Shown: piece by piece, positions 42,731 to 52,343 of the stretch
Layout of the letters: each line of letters begins with the position of its first letter
Numbering within the stretch: position 1 is the stretch's first letter
DNA from: an uncultured Pseudomonadota bacterium
Lineage (GTDB): Bacteria; Pseudomonadota; Gammaproteobacteria; Burkholderiales; Rhodocyclaceae
Length of the DNA: 54,865 nt
Direction of reading: 5' to 3'
Assembly: GCA_903870055.1 (NCBI GenBank)
Contig: CAIQBG010000037.1
Span: forward strand, 1 to 54,865
The notes under the pieces: model-generated
Databases searched by the model: none
Seen by the model: the letters and a program-made list of their open reading frames with translations, nothing else
What the model was told of the DNA's origin: nothing
Made by a program: the position numbers and the translations under genes

Positions 42731-45457
42731 ATGGAAAAAAATACTGTCCTCGAGTTCGCCAGCGAACTCAAAATGCCGGCAGAAGTGCTGCTGGAGCAAC
42801 TCAATAAAGCGGGTGTCCAGAAATCGACAACCACTGATACGTTGAGTGCCTCGGATAAAAACAGCCTTCTCGACTTTCTGCGCGCATCTCATGGCGAAGG
42901 CCAGGCTGCTTCTAACCGTATTACGCTAACCCGTAAGTCAACCTCGGCACTCAAAGCCCAGGACTCGACAGGCAAGACCCGTACGGTTCAGGTTGAAGTA
43001 CGCAAAAAACGCGTGCTCGTTAAACGCGACACCCCGGAAGCGGTTGAAGCACCGGTTGTACCGGTTGAAGCGCCTGTTGTCGTGCCGGAACCCGTGATTG
43101 AAGTGGTAGCGCCGGTCGTTGAAGTGGCACCGGAACCCGTTATCGAAGCGGTTGTGGAAGTTGTGCCAGTCATCGAAGTGGCACCGGAACCAGAACCAGT
43201 TGTTGAAGCGGTTGCGCCTGTCGTTGAAGAAACGCCAGCAGCTGAAACAGAAGAAAAGCCGAAGACCAAGGTCACCCGTACAAGAAAAGTCTCATTCCTG
43301 GATGAAAAGGAATTGGCAGTACGTAAGGCCGAAGAAGATCGTTACGCCCAGCTGCGTGCACGTCAGGAACAGGATCGTCTTGATCGTGAGAATCGCGAAA
43401 AAGAGCTGGTTCGTTTACGCGAAGAAGCTGCTACCAAACAGGCGGCCTTGAAGGTTGCTGAAGAAACACGTAAAGCAGCAACTACTGCTGCACAAGCTGC
43501 GCCAGAAGAACGTCGTGACGCCCCCGCTAAAGATCGTGATGACCGTGACGGTCGTCGTGGCAAAACAGCGGGACGTGATCAGCGAGGAACCCCTCCTGGT
43601 CGCGGTGGTAACGCATGGAAGGCCGGCGGTCGCAAGGGTGACAAGCGTCATCAGTCAAATACGGATGAGGCCCATTCCTTTAATGCGCCGACTGAGCCGA
43701 TCGTTCGTGAAGTGCATGTGCCTGAAACCATTTCTGTTGCTGACCTGGCCCATAAAATGTCGGTCAAGGCTAACGAAGTGATTAAAGCCCTGATGAAGAT
43801 GGGTTCGATGGTTACCATCAACCAGGTTCTGGATCAGGACACGGCCATGATCGTGATCGAAGAAATGGGTCACAAAGCACTTGCTGCCAAACTGGATGAT
43901 CCGGATGCATTCCTGGTGGATGATTCGGAACACGTTGATGTTGAAGCCAAACCGCGTGCGCCAGTCGTCACGGTGATGGGGCACGTTGACCACGGTAAAA
44001 CATCGCTGCTCGACTATATCCGTCGCAGCCGCGTGGCGAGCGGTGAAGCAGGTGGCATTACGCAGCACATCGGTGCCTACCATGTAGAAACCGATCGCGG
44101 CATGATCACTTTCCTTGATACCCCGGGTCATGAAGCCTTTACGGCCATGCGTGCCCGTGGTGCCAAGGCAACCGATATCGTTATTCTGGTTGTGGCAGCG
44201 GATGATGGCGTCATGCCACAAACGCGTGAAGCCATTCACCATGCGAGAGCGGCTGGTGTGCCAATCGTTGTAGCGATTAACAAAATTGATAAGCCGGATG
44301 CCAATCTGGATCGCGTCAAACAGGAACTCGTTGCAGAAGAAGTCGTGCCAGAAGAATACGGCGGCGATTCTCCTTTCGTGTCAGTTTCTGCCAAGTCCGG
44401 TCAGGGTATCGACGAACTGCTGGAGCAAGTACTCCTGCAAGCCGAAGTGCTGGAACTGACTGCACCGGTCGAAAGCCCGGCCAAGGGTCTGATCATCGAA
44501 GCCCGACTCGACAAGGGTCGCGGTGTCGTAGCCACCATGCTTGTCCAGCAGGGCACCCTGAACAAGGGTGACGTACTGCTGGCCGGTTCGGTCTTCGGTC
44601 GCGTTCGTGCCATGCTGGACGAAAACGGTAAGCCGATTGAATCGGCAGGTCCGTCGATCCCGGTAGAAATTCTGGGTCTGTCGGATGTGCCAGGCGCTGG
44701 TGAAGACGCCATGGTGCTGGCTGATGAACGTAAGGCACGTGAAATTGCGCTGTACCGTCAAGGCAAGTTCCGTGAAGTGAAGCTGGCACGTCAGCAAGCC
44801 CATAAGATGGAAACCATCATGGATCAGATGACGGAAGGTGAAGTTAAGACCTTGCCGCTGATCATCAAGGCGGATGTCCAGGGTTCGCAAGAAGCGCTGG
44901 TTCAGTCGCTGCTCAAGCTCTCTACCGACGAAGTCCGCGTGAACGTGATTCACTCGGCAGTCGGTGGCATCACAGAAAGCGACGTCAACCTGGCATCTGC
45001 TTCCAAGGCCGTCATCATTGGCTTCAACGTTCGTGCCGATGCCAATACGCGCAAGATCGCCGAAGGCATGGATGTCGACATTCGCTACTACCAGGTCATT
45101 TACGACGCGGTAGACGAAGTTCGTGCAGCACTGTCTGGCATGCTGTCGCCGGAACGTAAGGAAGAAACGCTGGGTCTGGTTGAGATCCGTGAAATCTTCC
45201 GTGTACCGAAGATTGGTGCCATTGCCGGTTGTATGGTGCTGGAAGGCATCGTCAAGCGTCAGTGCCGTGTACGTCTGCTGCGCGACAACATCGTGTTGCA
45301 TGATGGCGAACTCGATTCGCTGCGTCGCTTCAAGGATGACGTCAAAGAAGTCCGCGAAGGCTTCGAGTGCGGTCTATCGGTCAAGAACTTCAATGACATC
45401 CAGGTTGGCGACAAGCTGGAAGCCTACGAAATTCTGGAAGTGGCACGGACGCTGTAA
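42731..45457 (+). CDS. infB: Translation initiation factor IF-2
   Basis: IF-2 is the GTPase that places fMet-tRNA on the 30S subunit. The 908-residue protein has an IF2_N domain at the start ([21 protein letters not shown]). A Val/Pro/Glu low-complexity stretch at ~100-180 is followed by a charged Arg/Lys/Glu segment, a second IF2_N-like domain, and the G domain with [18 protein letters not shown] and NKIDKPDAN. Domains II-IV complete it. Length is close to E. coli IF2alpha (890). Internal starts giving shorter isoforms are known in E. coli and possible here. rbfA follows after 2 bases. Confidence 0.97.
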   Translation: MEKNTVLEFASELKMPAEVLLEQLNKAGVQKSTTTDTLSASDKNSLLDFLRASHGEGQAASNRITLTRKSTSALKAQDSTGKTRTVQVEVRKKRVLVKRDTPEAVEAPVVPVEAPVVVPEPVIEVVAPVVEVAPEPVIEAVVEVVPVIEVAPEPEPVVEAVAPVVEETPAAETEEKPKTKVTRTRKVSFLDEKELAVRKAEEDRYAQLRARQEQDRLDRENREKELVRLREEAATKQAALKVAEETRKAATTAAQAAPEERRDAPAKDRDDRDGRRGKTAGRDQRGTPPGRGGNAWKAGGRKGDKRHQSNTDEAHSFNAPTEPIVREVHVPETISVADLAHKMSVKANEVIKALMKMGSMVTINQVLDQDTAMIVIEEMGHKALAAKLDDPDAFLVDDSEHVDVEAKPRAPVVTVMGHVDHGKTSLLDYIRRSRVASGEAGGITQHIGAYHVETDRGMITFLDTPGHEAFTAMRARGAKATDIVILVVAADDGVMPQTREAIHHARAAGVPIVVAINKIDKPDANLDRVKQELVAEEVVPEEYGGDSPFVSVSAKSGQGIDELLEQVLLQAEVLELTAPVESPAKGLIIEARLDKGRGVVATMLVQQGTLNKGDVLLAGSVFGRVRAMLDENGKPIESAGPSIPVEILGLSDVPGAGEDAMVLADERKAREIALYRQGKFREVKLARQQAHKMETIMDQMTEGEVKTLPLIIKADVQGSQEALVQSLLKLSTDEVRVNVIHSAVGGITESDVNLASASKAVIIGFNVRADANTRKIAEGMDVDIRYYQVIYDAVDEVRAALSGMLSPERKEETLGLVEIREIFRVPKIGAIAGCMVLEGIVKRQCRVRLLRDNIVLHDGELDSLRRFKDDVKEVREGFECGLSVKNFNDIQVGDKLEAYEILEVARTL

Positions 45458-45459
45458 TC

Positions 45460-45861
45460 ATGAAGCGTGGTTCACAACGCGGGTTTGCCCGGACGGATCG
45501 GGTGGCGGAGCAAATCCGCCGCGATCTGTCTGAGCTTATCCGCACCGAACTTCGGGACCCACGGGTACAGCAGGTATCGCTGACTGCGGTAGAAGTGACG
45601 CCGGATTACGCACACGCCAAGATTTTTTACACAGCGTTGATGGCAGAATCGGAGCGCGAAGCATTGGCCAAAGGTCTGCAACGCGCCGCCGGTTTTCTCC
45701 GTCACGAACTCTCGCGTCAACTGCTATTACGTACGGTGCCCGAGTTGCATTTTGAATACGACACGTCTGTGGAACGCGGTATCAGCTTGTCTTCGCTGAT
45801 CGATACCGCTGTTTCCCGTACGGCTGATGATGCAGACGAAGATCAGCCTGCCAAGGATTAA
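45460..45861 (+). CDS. rbfA: 30S ribosome-binding factor RbfA
   Basis: RbfA is a KH-fold cold-shock factor needed for 16S rRNA 5'-end processing and 30S maturation. The 133-residue protein has RTDRVAEQIRRDLSELIRTELRDPRV, VEVTPDYAHAKIFYTAL and LRHELSRQLLLRTVPELHFEYDTSVERG, all family signatures. The C-terminal acidic tail (DDADEDQPAKD) is common. It lies between infB and truB with gaps of 2 bases on either side. Confidence 0.96.
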   Translation: MKRGSQRGFARTDRVAEQIRRDLSELIRTELRDPRVQQVSLTAVEVTPDYAHAKIFYTALMAESEREALAKGLQRAAGFLRHELSRQLLLRTVPELHFEYDTSVERGISLSSLIDTAVSRTADDADEDQPAKD

Positions 45862-45863
45862 GT

Positions 45864-46868
45864 TTGTCGTCTGAGGATTTACCCATCATTCCTCGCCCGG
45901 AAAAGTGGCGAATTCTCGATGGGGTAGTCTTGCTGGATAAGCCGGTTGGCTTAACCTCCAATCAGTCATTGCAAGGGGTGCGCCGGCTGTTCGCTGCCAA
46001 TAAGGGCGGTCATACCGGTACGCTAGATCCATTTGCCACGGGCGTTTTGCCCTTGTGCCTTGGCGAATCCACCAAATTTTCTGCGGATCTGCTCAACGCC
46101 GATAAAACCTATCTGGCGACCGTTAAATTTGGTCAACGTACCGATACCGGTGATCTCACTGGCACTGTTACCGAATCAACCGATCAACTGCCTACGATAG
46201 ATCAGCTACAAAACGTATTGGCGCAATTTACCGGAGACTCCGAGCAAATTCCGCCGATGTATTCCGCGCTCAAGCGCGACGGTCAGCCGCTCTACAAACT
46301 GGCGCGTGCCGGTATCGAAGTAGAGCGCCAACCGCGCAAAATCAATCTGCAGGAACTGGTCTGGTCCGACATTGATACCAATCAAGCGGGAAGGGTCGTC
46401 ACAGCTAATCTCTCGGTACGTTGCAGTAAAGGTACCTATATCCGCACCTTGGCCGAAGACATCGCCGTAGCAGTAGGTAGCCTCGGTCATCTTGTGGCCT
46501 TGCGCCGCACTCGTGTGGGTGATGTATCCCTCGAGGGCTGCATGACGCTGGAAGAGCTAGTGAACGGCGTCGCCCAGTTGTCATCCGTTGATGGTGTGCC
46601 CACGCAAGAACATTTAATCGAGGCGGCATTGCTCCAGCCAGCGGATTTTCTGGTGAAGAACCTGTCGCAACTGGAAATTTCCGATCAGCAAGCCATTCTG
46701 TGTTGCCATGGCAATCCCTTCAAACCGGAAGCCGGACAGAACCTACAGCCGGATACAACCATCCGCATCTATCTCGCCGGTTGTTTCCTGGGGGTGGGGC
46801 AGGTGTCGGGTGTAGGAAAAGACCTGAAAATTCAGCCGCTTCGTTTGGTTTCAACAGCAAATTCTTGA
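45864..46868 (+). CDS. truB: tRNA pseudouridine-55 synthase TruB
   Basis: TruB makes pseudouridine 55 in the T loop of elongator tRNAs and also acts as a tRNA chaperone. The 334-residue protein has GVVLLDKPVGLTSNQSLQGV, the catalytic GHTGTLDPFATGVLPL and a C-terminal PUA-like domain. The start is TTG 45864: no ATG or GTG is available in the first ~25 codons, and AAGGA (45853-45857) lies at proper distance. It is last of the rimP-nusA-infB-rbfA-truB run, and a promoter for rpsO is buried in its 3' end. Confidence 0.94.
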   Translation: MSSEDLPIIPRPEKWRILDGVVLLDKPVGLTSNQSLQGVRRLFAANKGGHTGTLDPFATGVLPLCLGESTKFSADLLNADKTYLATVKFGQRTDTGDLTGTVTESTDQLPTIDQLQNVLAQFTGDSEQIPPMYSALKRDGQPLYKLARAGIEVERQPRKINLQELVWSDIDTNQAGRVVTANLSVRCSKGTYIRTLAEDIAVAVGSLGHLVALRRTRVGDVSLEGCMTLEELVNGVAQLSSVDGVPTQEHLIEAALLQPADFLVKNLSQLEISDQQAILCCHGNPFKPEAGQNLQPDTTIRIYLAGCFLGVGQVSGVGKDLKIQPLRLVSTANS

Positions 46869-46874
46869 TATAAT
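46845..46874 (+). promoter_or_regulatory. Probable rpsO promoter
   Basis: TTGGTT (46845-46850), an 18-base spacer and a perfect TATAAT (46869-46874) immediately after the truB stop. A ~105-base leader with a CCCC-TCG-GGGG-type hairpin near 46917-46927 precedes rpsO. Confidence 0.55.
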
Positions 46875-46985
46875 TTTGGATTGTTCGCAACCGGGTTTTC
46901 CGGAAGCGGTTTTAAGCCCCTCGGGGTAACCTGAATGTAGCTCTCTCAAACTGGGGCGCATTCGTCACTAAAAGGAAAGTTTGAC

Positions 46986-47255
46986 ATGACGCTAAATGCT
47001 CAAGGCAAAGCTGCCATCGTTGCTGATTACCAACGCGCTCAAGGCGACACCGGTTCTTCGGAAGTCCAGGTCGCACTGCTAACTGCACGTATCAACGAAC
47101 TGACTGGCCATTTCAAAGAACACAAGAAGGATCACCACTCGCGCCGCGGTCTGCTGCGTATGGTGAGCCGTCGCCGTAAGCTGCTGGACTATCTGAAGAA
47201 TACCAATCTGGATAGCTACCGCACGCTGATCGAACGCCTTGGCCTGCGTAAGTAA
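46986..47255 (+). CDS. rpsO: 30S ribosomal protein S15
   Basis: S15 binds the central domain of 16S rRNA early in 30S assembly. The 89-residue protein is standard length, with [53 protein letters not shown] as its body (landmarks [14 protein letters not shown] and [10 protein letters not shown]). AAGGAAA precedes the ATG. In E. coli S15 represses its own mRNA by a leader pseudoknot; the ~105-base leader here has room for this, but I cannot show the fold. A strong terminator follows before pnp. Confidence 0.98.
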   Translation: MTLNAQGKAAIVADYQRAQGDTGSSEVQVALLTARINELTGHFKEHKKDHHSRRGLLRMVSRRRKLLDYLKNTNLDSYRTLIERLGLRK

Positions 47256-47279
47256 TTACGTGCTGATCGTTTGATCTCC

Positions 47280-47312
47280 ACGGGCGTTCTCAAGCGAGAC
47301 CGCCCGTTTTTT
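47280..47312 (+). terminator. Rho-independent terminator between rpsO and pnp
   Basis: A stem ACGGGCG/CGCCCGT (47280-47286 and 47301-47307), with a further TCTC/GAGA stem in its loop, ends in six T residues. It probably lets only part of rpsO transcription continue into pnp. Confidence 0.85.
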
Positions 47313-47356
47313 ATTGCTGTCGTTAATGTCGTGTTGTTGTTGAGAGGAAGAGAAAT

Positions 47357-49477
47357 ATGAGTATGTTTGAAATTGCACGTGAAAGTATTCAATACGGTGC
47401 ACACACCCTGACCCTGGAAACTGGCAATGTAGCCCGTCAAGCCAGCGGTTCGGTTATGGTCACTTATGATGACACCGTTGTTCTGGTTACCGTTGTTGGT
47501 GCCAAGAAGGCTAAGCCAGGTCAGGACTTTTTCCCGCTGACCGTTGATTACGTCGAAAAAACCTATGCCGCCGGCAAGATCCCGGGTGGCTTCTTCAAGC
47601 GTGAAGGCCGTCCTTCTGAAAAAGAAACGCTAACCTCGCGTCTGATCGACCGTCCGCTGCGTCCGCTGTTCCCGGAAGGTTACTTCAACGAAGTTCAGAT
47701 CGTTGCGACAGTCATGTCGATCAACCCTGAAGTTGATTCTGATATTCCTGCCCTGATCGGTGCATCGGCCGCGCTTGCGCTGTCGGGTATTCCTTTCAAT
47801 GGCCCGGTTGGTGCAGCCCGCGTTGGTTACATCGATGGTCAGTACGTTCTCAACCCAACCGCATCGCAAGTTAAAGCATCGCAAATGGACCTGATCGTAT
47901 CGGGTACCGAAGCTGCCGTGCTGATGGTTGAATCCGAAGCCCAGATGCTGTCGGAAGAAGTCATGCTGGGTGGCGTGGTATTTGGTCATGACCAACAGCA
48001 AGCTGTTATCCAGATGATCAACCGCCTGGTTGAATCTGCTGGTAAGCCAGAATGGGATTGGGCACCTGCCGCTAAGGACGAAGCCCTGATCTCCATGGTT
48101 ACCGACTTTGCCAAGCCACGTGTTGAAGCCGCTTACGGCGAAACCAGCAAGCAGGTTCGTAGCCAGCTGCTGAAGAACATCTACTCGGATACCGAAGCGC
48201 AATTCGCTAATGGCGAAAACGCAGCGGGTGTAGCAGTTGATGCCAACACCATCGGCAACATCCTGTTTGATCTGGAAGCCGGTATCGTTCGTGGCCGTAT
48301 CCTGGCCGGCGAACCACGTATCGATGGTCGCGACACCCGCACCGTTCGTCCGATCGAAATCCGCAATGGCGTTCTGCCACGCACCCATGGTTCGTCACTG
48401 TTTACTCGTGGTGAAACACAGGCGCTGGTTGTTGCCACGCTGGGTACCGGCCGTGACGAGCAGATCATTGACGCCCTGATGGGTGAGTACAAAGACCGCT
48501 TCCTGTTCCATTACAACATGCCTCCGTACGCCACTGGCGAATGCGGTCGTATGGGTGGCACCAAGCGCCGTGAACTCGGCCATGGTCGTCTGGCCAAGCG
48601 CGCGCTGGTTCCGGTTCTGCCGGCACCAGAAGATTTCAGCTACACCATGCGTGTGGTTTCGGAAATCACCGAATCGAACGGTTCGTCGTCTATGGCTTCG
48701 GTCTGTGGCGGCTGTCTGGCCATGATGGACGCTGGTGTACCGCTGAAGGATCATGTGGCAGGTATCGCCATGGGCCTGATCAAGGACGGTGGTCGTTTCG
48801 CTGTTCTGACCGATATCCTGGGTGATGAAGATCACCTCGGCGATATGGACTTCAAGGTAGCCGGTACTGAAAACGGTATCACTGCACTGCAGATGGACAT
48901 CAAGATCCAGGGCATTACCAAGGAAATCATGCAGGTTGCACTGGCCCAGGCCCGTGAAGCCCGTCTGCATATCCTCGGCCTGATGAAGGGGTCTATGGGC
49001 GAAGCCCGTACCGAAGTTTCGACCTTCGCACCACGTCTGTACACCATGAAGATCAATCCGGAAAAAATCCGTGACGTGATCGGCAAGGGTGGCGCAGTGA
49101 TTCGTGCACTGACCGAAGAAACTGGTACCACCATCGACATTCAGGACGACGGTACGATTACCATCGCCTCGACCAGTGGTGAAGCTGCTGAGCTGGCTCG
49201 CGCCCGCATCCAGGCAATTACTGCTGAAGCCGAAGTTGGCGCCATCTACGAAGGCACCGTACTGAAGCTGCTGGACTTCGGTGCCATCGTGAATGTACTG
49301 CCAGGTAAAGATGGTCTGCTGCACATCTCGCAAATCGCCAATGAGCGTGTCGAGAAGGTGAGCGACTATCTGCAAGAAGGCCAGGTCGTTCGCGTTAAGG
49401 TTCTGGAAACCGATGATCGCGGTCGTATCAAGCTGTCGATGAAGGCATTGCTGGACGCAGCACCACCAGCAGCTTAA
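47357..49477 (+). CDS. pnp: Polyribonucleotide nucleotidyltransferase (PNPase)
   Basis: PNPase degrades RNA 3'-5' by phosphorolysis and is part of the degradosome. The 706-residue protein has two RNase PH domains (first with [20 protein letters not shown], second with [20 protein letters not shown] and [14 protein letters not shown]). A KH domain ([21 protein letters not shown]) and C-terminal S1 domain ([21 protein letters not shown]) follow. ATG 47357 follows GAGGAAGAG. It follows rpsO, the conserved order; in E. coli pnp autoregulates via its 5' leader. Confidence 0.98.
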   Translation: MSMFEIARESIQYGAHTLTLETGNVARQASGSVMVTYDDTVVLVTVVGAKKAKPGQDFFPLTVDYVEKTYAAGKIPGGFFKREGRPSEKETLTSRLIDRPLRPLFPEGYFNEVQIVATVMSINPEVDSDIPALIGASAALALSGIPFNGPVGAARVGYIDGQYVLNPTASQVKASQMDLIVSGTEAAVLMVESEAQMLSEEVMLGGVVFGHDQQQAVIQMINRLVESAGKPEWDWAPAAKDEALISMVTDFAKPRVEAAYGETSKQVRSQLLKNIYSDTEAQFANGENAAGVAVDANTIGNILFDLEAGIVRGRILAGEPRIDGRDTRTVRPIEIRNGVLPRTHGSSLFTRGETQALVVATLGTGRDEQIIDALMGEYKDRFLFHYNMPPYATGECGRMGGTKRRELGHGRLAKRALVPVLPAPEDFSYTMRVVSEITESNGSSSMASVCGGCLAMMDAGVPLKDHVAGIAMGLIKDGGRFAVLTDILGDEDHLGDMDFKVAGTENGITALQMDIKIQGITKEIMQVALAQAREARLHILGLMKGSMGEARTEVSTFAPRLYTMKINPEKIRDVIGKGGAVIRALTEETGTTIDIQDDGTITIASTSGEAAELARARIQAITAEAEVGAIYEGTVLKLLDFGAIVNVLPGKDGLLHISQIANERVEKVSDYLQEGQVVRVKVLETDDRGRIKLSMKALLDAAPPAA

Positions 49478-49488
49478 GTCTTAGGGAA

Positions 49489-49506
49489 GGGCAGCTTCTG
49501 CTGCCC
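49489..49506 (+). other. GC hairpin after pnp without a T tract
   Basis: GGGCAGC-TTCT-GCTGCCC (49489-49495 and 49500-49506) is a perfect 7-bp hairpin 12 bases after the pnp stop. With no T run it is probably a transcript-stabilising stem ahead of the real terminator. Confidence 0.45.
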
Positions 49507-49521
49507 GACCTGCAGAAACAA

Positions 49522-49549
49522 AAAAGGCCAGTCAATCGACTGGCCTTTT
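49522..49549. terminator. Bidirectional terminator between pnp and dksA
   Basis: A 12-bp stem (AAAAGGCCAGTC/GACTGGCCTTTT, 49522-49533 and 49538-49549) with loop AATC has A and T runs on both sides, suiting both pnp and the convergent dksA, whose stop is at 49570. Confidence 0.85.
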
Positions 49550-49569
49550 GCTTTGGAGCAACGAGCGGC

Positions 49570-50139
49570 TTATTTAGCCACTTGCTTCTCGCGCAGCTCT
49601 TCCAGCGTTTTGCAGTCAATGCAAAGCGTGGCGGTTGGGCGGGCTTCCAGGCGTTGGATACCGATCTCGATACCGCACTTGTCGCAGAAACCGTAGTCAT
49701 CGGCCTTAATGCGGTCGAGTGTTTCTTCAATCTTCTTAACCAGCTTGCGCTCGCGATCACGGTTGCGCAGTTCCAGAGCCATATCCGTTTCCTGGCTGGC
49801 GCGGTCATTCGGGTCGGCAAACACGGTTTGCTCGTCCTGCATGGTGTGAACCGTACGCTCGATGTCCGCCATCAGATCACCCTTCAGGCTACCGAGAATA
49901 TTGGCAAAGTGACCCAGCTGGCCCTTGCTCATATATTCCTCTCCCTTTTTGGCGACATACGGCTGGAACGAAGACGAACCGTTGTTCACATTCTTTACCG
50001 GCGCAGTTGCAGCCGTGGCCACTGGTTTAGTCGCCGGTTTTGCTGTTGCAGTGGCGGCTTTTGCTGTGGTCTTCGGTGCAGGCTTGGTGGCCTTATTTGT
50101 AGCCTTATCGGCGGGCTTTGCAGTTTTGGAAGTTGCCAT
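49570..50139 (-). CDS. dksA: RNA polymerase-binding transcription factor DksA with N-terminal extension
   Basis: DksA works with ppGpp at the RNAP secondary channel in the stringent response. The 189-residue protein carries the standard core: coiled-coil tip DPNDRASQETDMALELRNRDRERKL with the key Asp residues, and the zinc finger FCDKCGIEIGIQRLEARPTATLCIDC. The first ~48 residues are an extra Ala/Lys/Thr/Pro-rich low-complexity tail (ATATAKPATKPVATAATAPV) absent from E. coli DksA (151 residues). An internal ATG (MSKGQLGHF, about residue 70) could yield a shorter form. A near-perfect palindrome lies upstream. Confidence 0.93.
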   Translation of the reverse strand: MATSKTAKPADKATNKATKPAPKTTAKAATATAKPATKPVATAATAPVKNVNNGSSSFQPYVAKKGEEYMSKGQLGHFANILGSLKGDLMADIERTVHTMQDEQTVFADPNDRASQETDMALELRNRDRERKLVKKIEETLDRIKADDYGFCDKCGIEIGIQRLEARPTATLCIDCKTLEELREKQVAK

Positions 50140-50202
50140 GAGTTTCTTGAAAGATGGGCAAAAGTGGATCTACGAAAACCCTTAATGTTAACACAGCCTT
50201 AG

Positions 50203-50229
50203 CCTTAATTTACTTGAGTAAATTTAAGG
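50203..50229. repeat. AT-rich palindrome upstream of dksA
   Basis: CCTTAATTTACT and AGTAAATTTAAGG face each other around TG; the arms are complementary apart from one extra A, and the central TTTACT/AGTAAA is perfect. It lies 64 bases upstream of dksA and ~34 bases before the promoter of the plus-strand small protein, where an operator for either gene could be. Confidence 0.5.
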
Positions 50230-50262
50230 CAATTTAATGTTATGACTTTGTCATTTTGTGGG

Positions 50263-50290
50263 TTGCCATCGCCGCCCGTTGGCCTATCAT
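50263..50290 (+). promoter_or_regulatory. Strong promoter for the small protein-selO unit
   Basis: TTGCCA (50263-50268, 5/6 to consensus), a 16-base spacer and TATCAT (50285-50290, 5/6). The leader is ~25 bases, followed by TGGAGG (50306-50311) and ATG 50320. Confidence 0.6.
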
Positions 50291-50319
50291 TGCAAACATT
50301 ACTTCTGGAGGTTCTCGCC

Positions 50320-50577
50320 ATGGCAAAAAAACTCACTGTCTCTATTGAACTTGAACTGACAGTACCGGATGACTGGCAGATTATTGAAACGACAGATGGC
50401 ATCGGCGTCCTTAAAATCGCCCCGGATCAGTTCCTGGATCTCACCTTTGAACCGATGGTCACCTCGGATGTCGAAGGCTCGTGGACCAATGCCGTATCAG
50501 AAGACTTCATGGAAGACCTGATGGATATGGTCGAATCCGAATCGGTTGCCTACGAACTGAAGCAAACCCTCAACTAA
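50320..50577 (+). CDS. Small acidic hypothetical protein upstream of selO
   Basis: This 85-residue acidic protein was not recognised. It starts MAKKLTVSIELELTVPDDWQ and continues with short beta-like segments (IGVLKIAPDQFLDLTFEPM). It ends in a strongly acidic, probably helical tail (SEDFMEDLMDMVESESVAYEL). No signal peptide or membrane segment is seen. ATG 50320 follows TGGAGG at 8 bases. It is separated from selO by 5 bases and shares its promoter, so a role linked to SelO is possible but unproven. Confidence 0.75.
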   Translation: MAKKLTVSIELELTVPDDWQIIETTDGIGVLKIAPDQFLDLTFEPMVTSDVEGSWTNAVSEDFMEDLMDMVESESVAYELKQTLN

Positions 50578-50582
50578 GTCTT

Positions 50583-52031
50583 ATGGCTAAGGCGTTAGGG
50601 CTCTATGAGTGCGGTCTCACTCAAAGTTATAAAGATTTACCGGCCGCATTCTATACAGACTTAACGCCCCAGCCTGTACGCTCACCAGTTCTTACTGTAC
50701 TGAATGCGCCGTTGGCGCTCAGCTTGGGGCTCGACCCCGCTGCGCTAGCTACCCCTGACAATCTCAACCTCATGGCCGGTAATTTATTCCCGGCGAGCGG
50801 GGCGGCTATTGCCCAGGCTTATGCCGGGCATCAGTTTGGTCACTTCACCCAATTGGGCGATGGCCGGGCATTGCTACTGGGCGAATTAAAAACCCCGAGT
50901 GGGCAGATTGTTGATATCCAGCTCAAAGGCTCCGGGCCAACGCCCTATGCCCGCAGGGGCGATGGGCGCGCCGCTCTGGCACCCATGCTACGCGAGTACC
51001 TCATTAGTGAGGCCATGCACGGCCTGGGTATCCCTACCACTCGAAGCTTGGCTGTCGTTTCAACAGGTGAACCGGTTTATCGGGAAAGTGCTCAACCCGG
51101 CGCCATCCTCACCCGGGTAGCCGCCAGCCACATCCGGGTAGGCACTTTTGAATTTGCTGCTACCCAGGGCGTAGCAGAACTCAAAGCATTAGCCGATTAC
51201 GCCATCGAACGGCATTACCCGCAGGCACGTAGTGAAGCCAACCCGTATCTCGCATTCCTCAAAGCGGTTATAGACCGGCAGGCTGCGCTTATCGCCCGCT
51301 GGATGCAGGTGGGTTTTGTGCATGGGGTCATGAACACCGACAACATGAGCATCGCCGGAGAAACCATCGACTATGGCCCCTGCGCCTTTATGGATCGATA
51401 CGACCCGGCCACCGTTTTCAGCTCCATCGACCAGCAGGGCAGGTATGCCTATGGCAACCAGCCTAGAATCGCCCAGTGGAACCTGAGCCGTCTGGCCGAA
51501 GCCCTGTTGCCTATACTTAATGAAGATGAAGCCACAGCCCTGAAATTAGCCCAGAGCGCCATTGGCGACTACCCCGGCCTCTACCAATCGTATTGGCACA
51601 CAGCCCTTTGCTATAAGGTAGGTATTAATAACCCCGACAGAAACGCCGTGCGCCTGGCAGGTGAACTGCTAGAGATCATGTGGGAAGCACAGGCCGACTT
51701 TACCGACACCTTCCAAAAACTAACCGCAGGTACGCTTGCCGATGAAAACTACGCAGATTGGCTCAGCCGCTTGCAAGCCGTGATCGATTCTCAACCCGGT
51801 GGCCTAACTGAAGCTCGACAGCTCATGCAGCAGGCCAATCCGGTGATCATTCCGCGTAACCACCTTGTACAGGAAGCGCTGGACGCGGCTGAAGAGAAGG
51901 GCAGCTTGACCCGCTTTGAACAACTGGTTGCAGCCCTGCAAAATCCCTATGATCCGGCATTAGCCGACACCGTATACGCACAACCACCCGATGCAGGTAC
52001 CAAGCCTTACGTCACCTACTGCGGCACCTGA
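50583..52031 (+). CDS. selO: SelO family protein AMPylase
   Basis: SelO is a pseudokinase-fold enzyme that transfers AMP from ATP to protein Ser/Thr/Tyr residues and is linked to redox stress. The 482-residue protein has the flipped-ATP-site features: QLKGSGPTPYARRGDGRAAL, REYLISEAMHGLGIPTTRSL, HGVMNTDNMSIAGETIDYGPCAF (catalytic-loop Asn and metal Asp) and a C-terminal YVTYCGT. Its terminal cysteine corresponds to the selenocysteine/cysteine region of the family. Length is normal. ATG 50583 lies 5 bases after the small acidic gene. Confidence 0.93.
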   Translation: MAKALGLYECGLTQSYKDLPAAFYTDLTPQPVRSPVLTVLNAPLALSLGLDPAALATPDNLNLMAGNLFPASGAAIAQAYAGHQFGHFTQLGDGRALLLGELKTPSGQIVDIQLKGSGPTPYARRGDGRAALAPMLREYLISEAMHGLGIPTTRSLAVVSTGEPVYRESAQPGAILTRVAASHIRVGTFEFAATQGVAELKALADYAIERHYPQARSEANPYLAFLKAVIDRQAALIARWMQVGFVHGVMNTDNMSIAGETIDYGPCAFMDRYDPATVFSSIDQQGRYAYGNQPRIAQWNLSRLAEALLPILNEDEATALKLAQSAIGDYPGLYQSYWHTALCYKVGINNPDRNAVRLAGELLEIMWEAQADFTDTFQKLTAGTLADENYADWLSRLQAVIDSQPGGLTEARQLMQQANPVIIPRNHLVQEALDAAEEKGSLTRFEQLVAALQNPYDPALADTVYAQPPDAGTKPYVTYCGT

Positions 52032-52070
52032 TTTAAAATACGTTTAACTACCCACCGGATTCATACGCTC

Positions 52071-52316
52071 ATGCGCACCTTTATCGCCATCCTCGCCGCA
52101 ACACTACTCACCGCCTGCGGCACCACCGAATACCAGAAAACCATTGCATCGCCTTATCTGAGCTGTACCAACGAAGACATCACCATTGAGGATGAAGCAG
52201 GTGGCTGGATGACAGCGCATGAAGGCTGGGTAGCCACTTGCCGTGGCAAAGCAGTTATGTGTGTAGAAACCCGCGATAGTGGTGGCGGCTGCAACTACAT
52301 TAAGCTGCCTAAGTAA
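52071..52316 (+). CDS. Small putative lipoprotein
   Basis: This 81-residue protein has a lipoprotein signal peptide ending in lipobox LLTAC (C16). A short mature part has four further cysteines (LSCTNED, ATCRGKA, VMCVETR, GGCNYIK), which could form two disulphides in the periplasm. No known family was recognised. It follows selO after 39 bases and precedes the deaminase gene. Confidence 0.7.
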   Translation: MRTFIAILAATLLTACGTTEYQKTIASPYLSCTNEDITIEDEAGGWMTAHEGWVATCRGKAVMCVETRDSGGGCNYIKLPK

Positions 52317-52343
52317 AATCAAAAATCAGCACGGGTGCCGACC

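Noticed and set aside
44381-45301. 306-codon open frame antisense to infB
   Set aside because: Shadow of infB; no start context or recognisable domain.
45865-45876. Resemblance to a Neisseria DNA uptake sequence near the truB start
   Set aside because: Only a short GTCTGA core is shared and I saw no repeated copies in the window.
48395-49375. 326-codon open frame antisense to pnp
   Set aside because: Shadow of the strongly supported pnp gene; same His/Gln/Thr-rich pattern as other antisense frames here.
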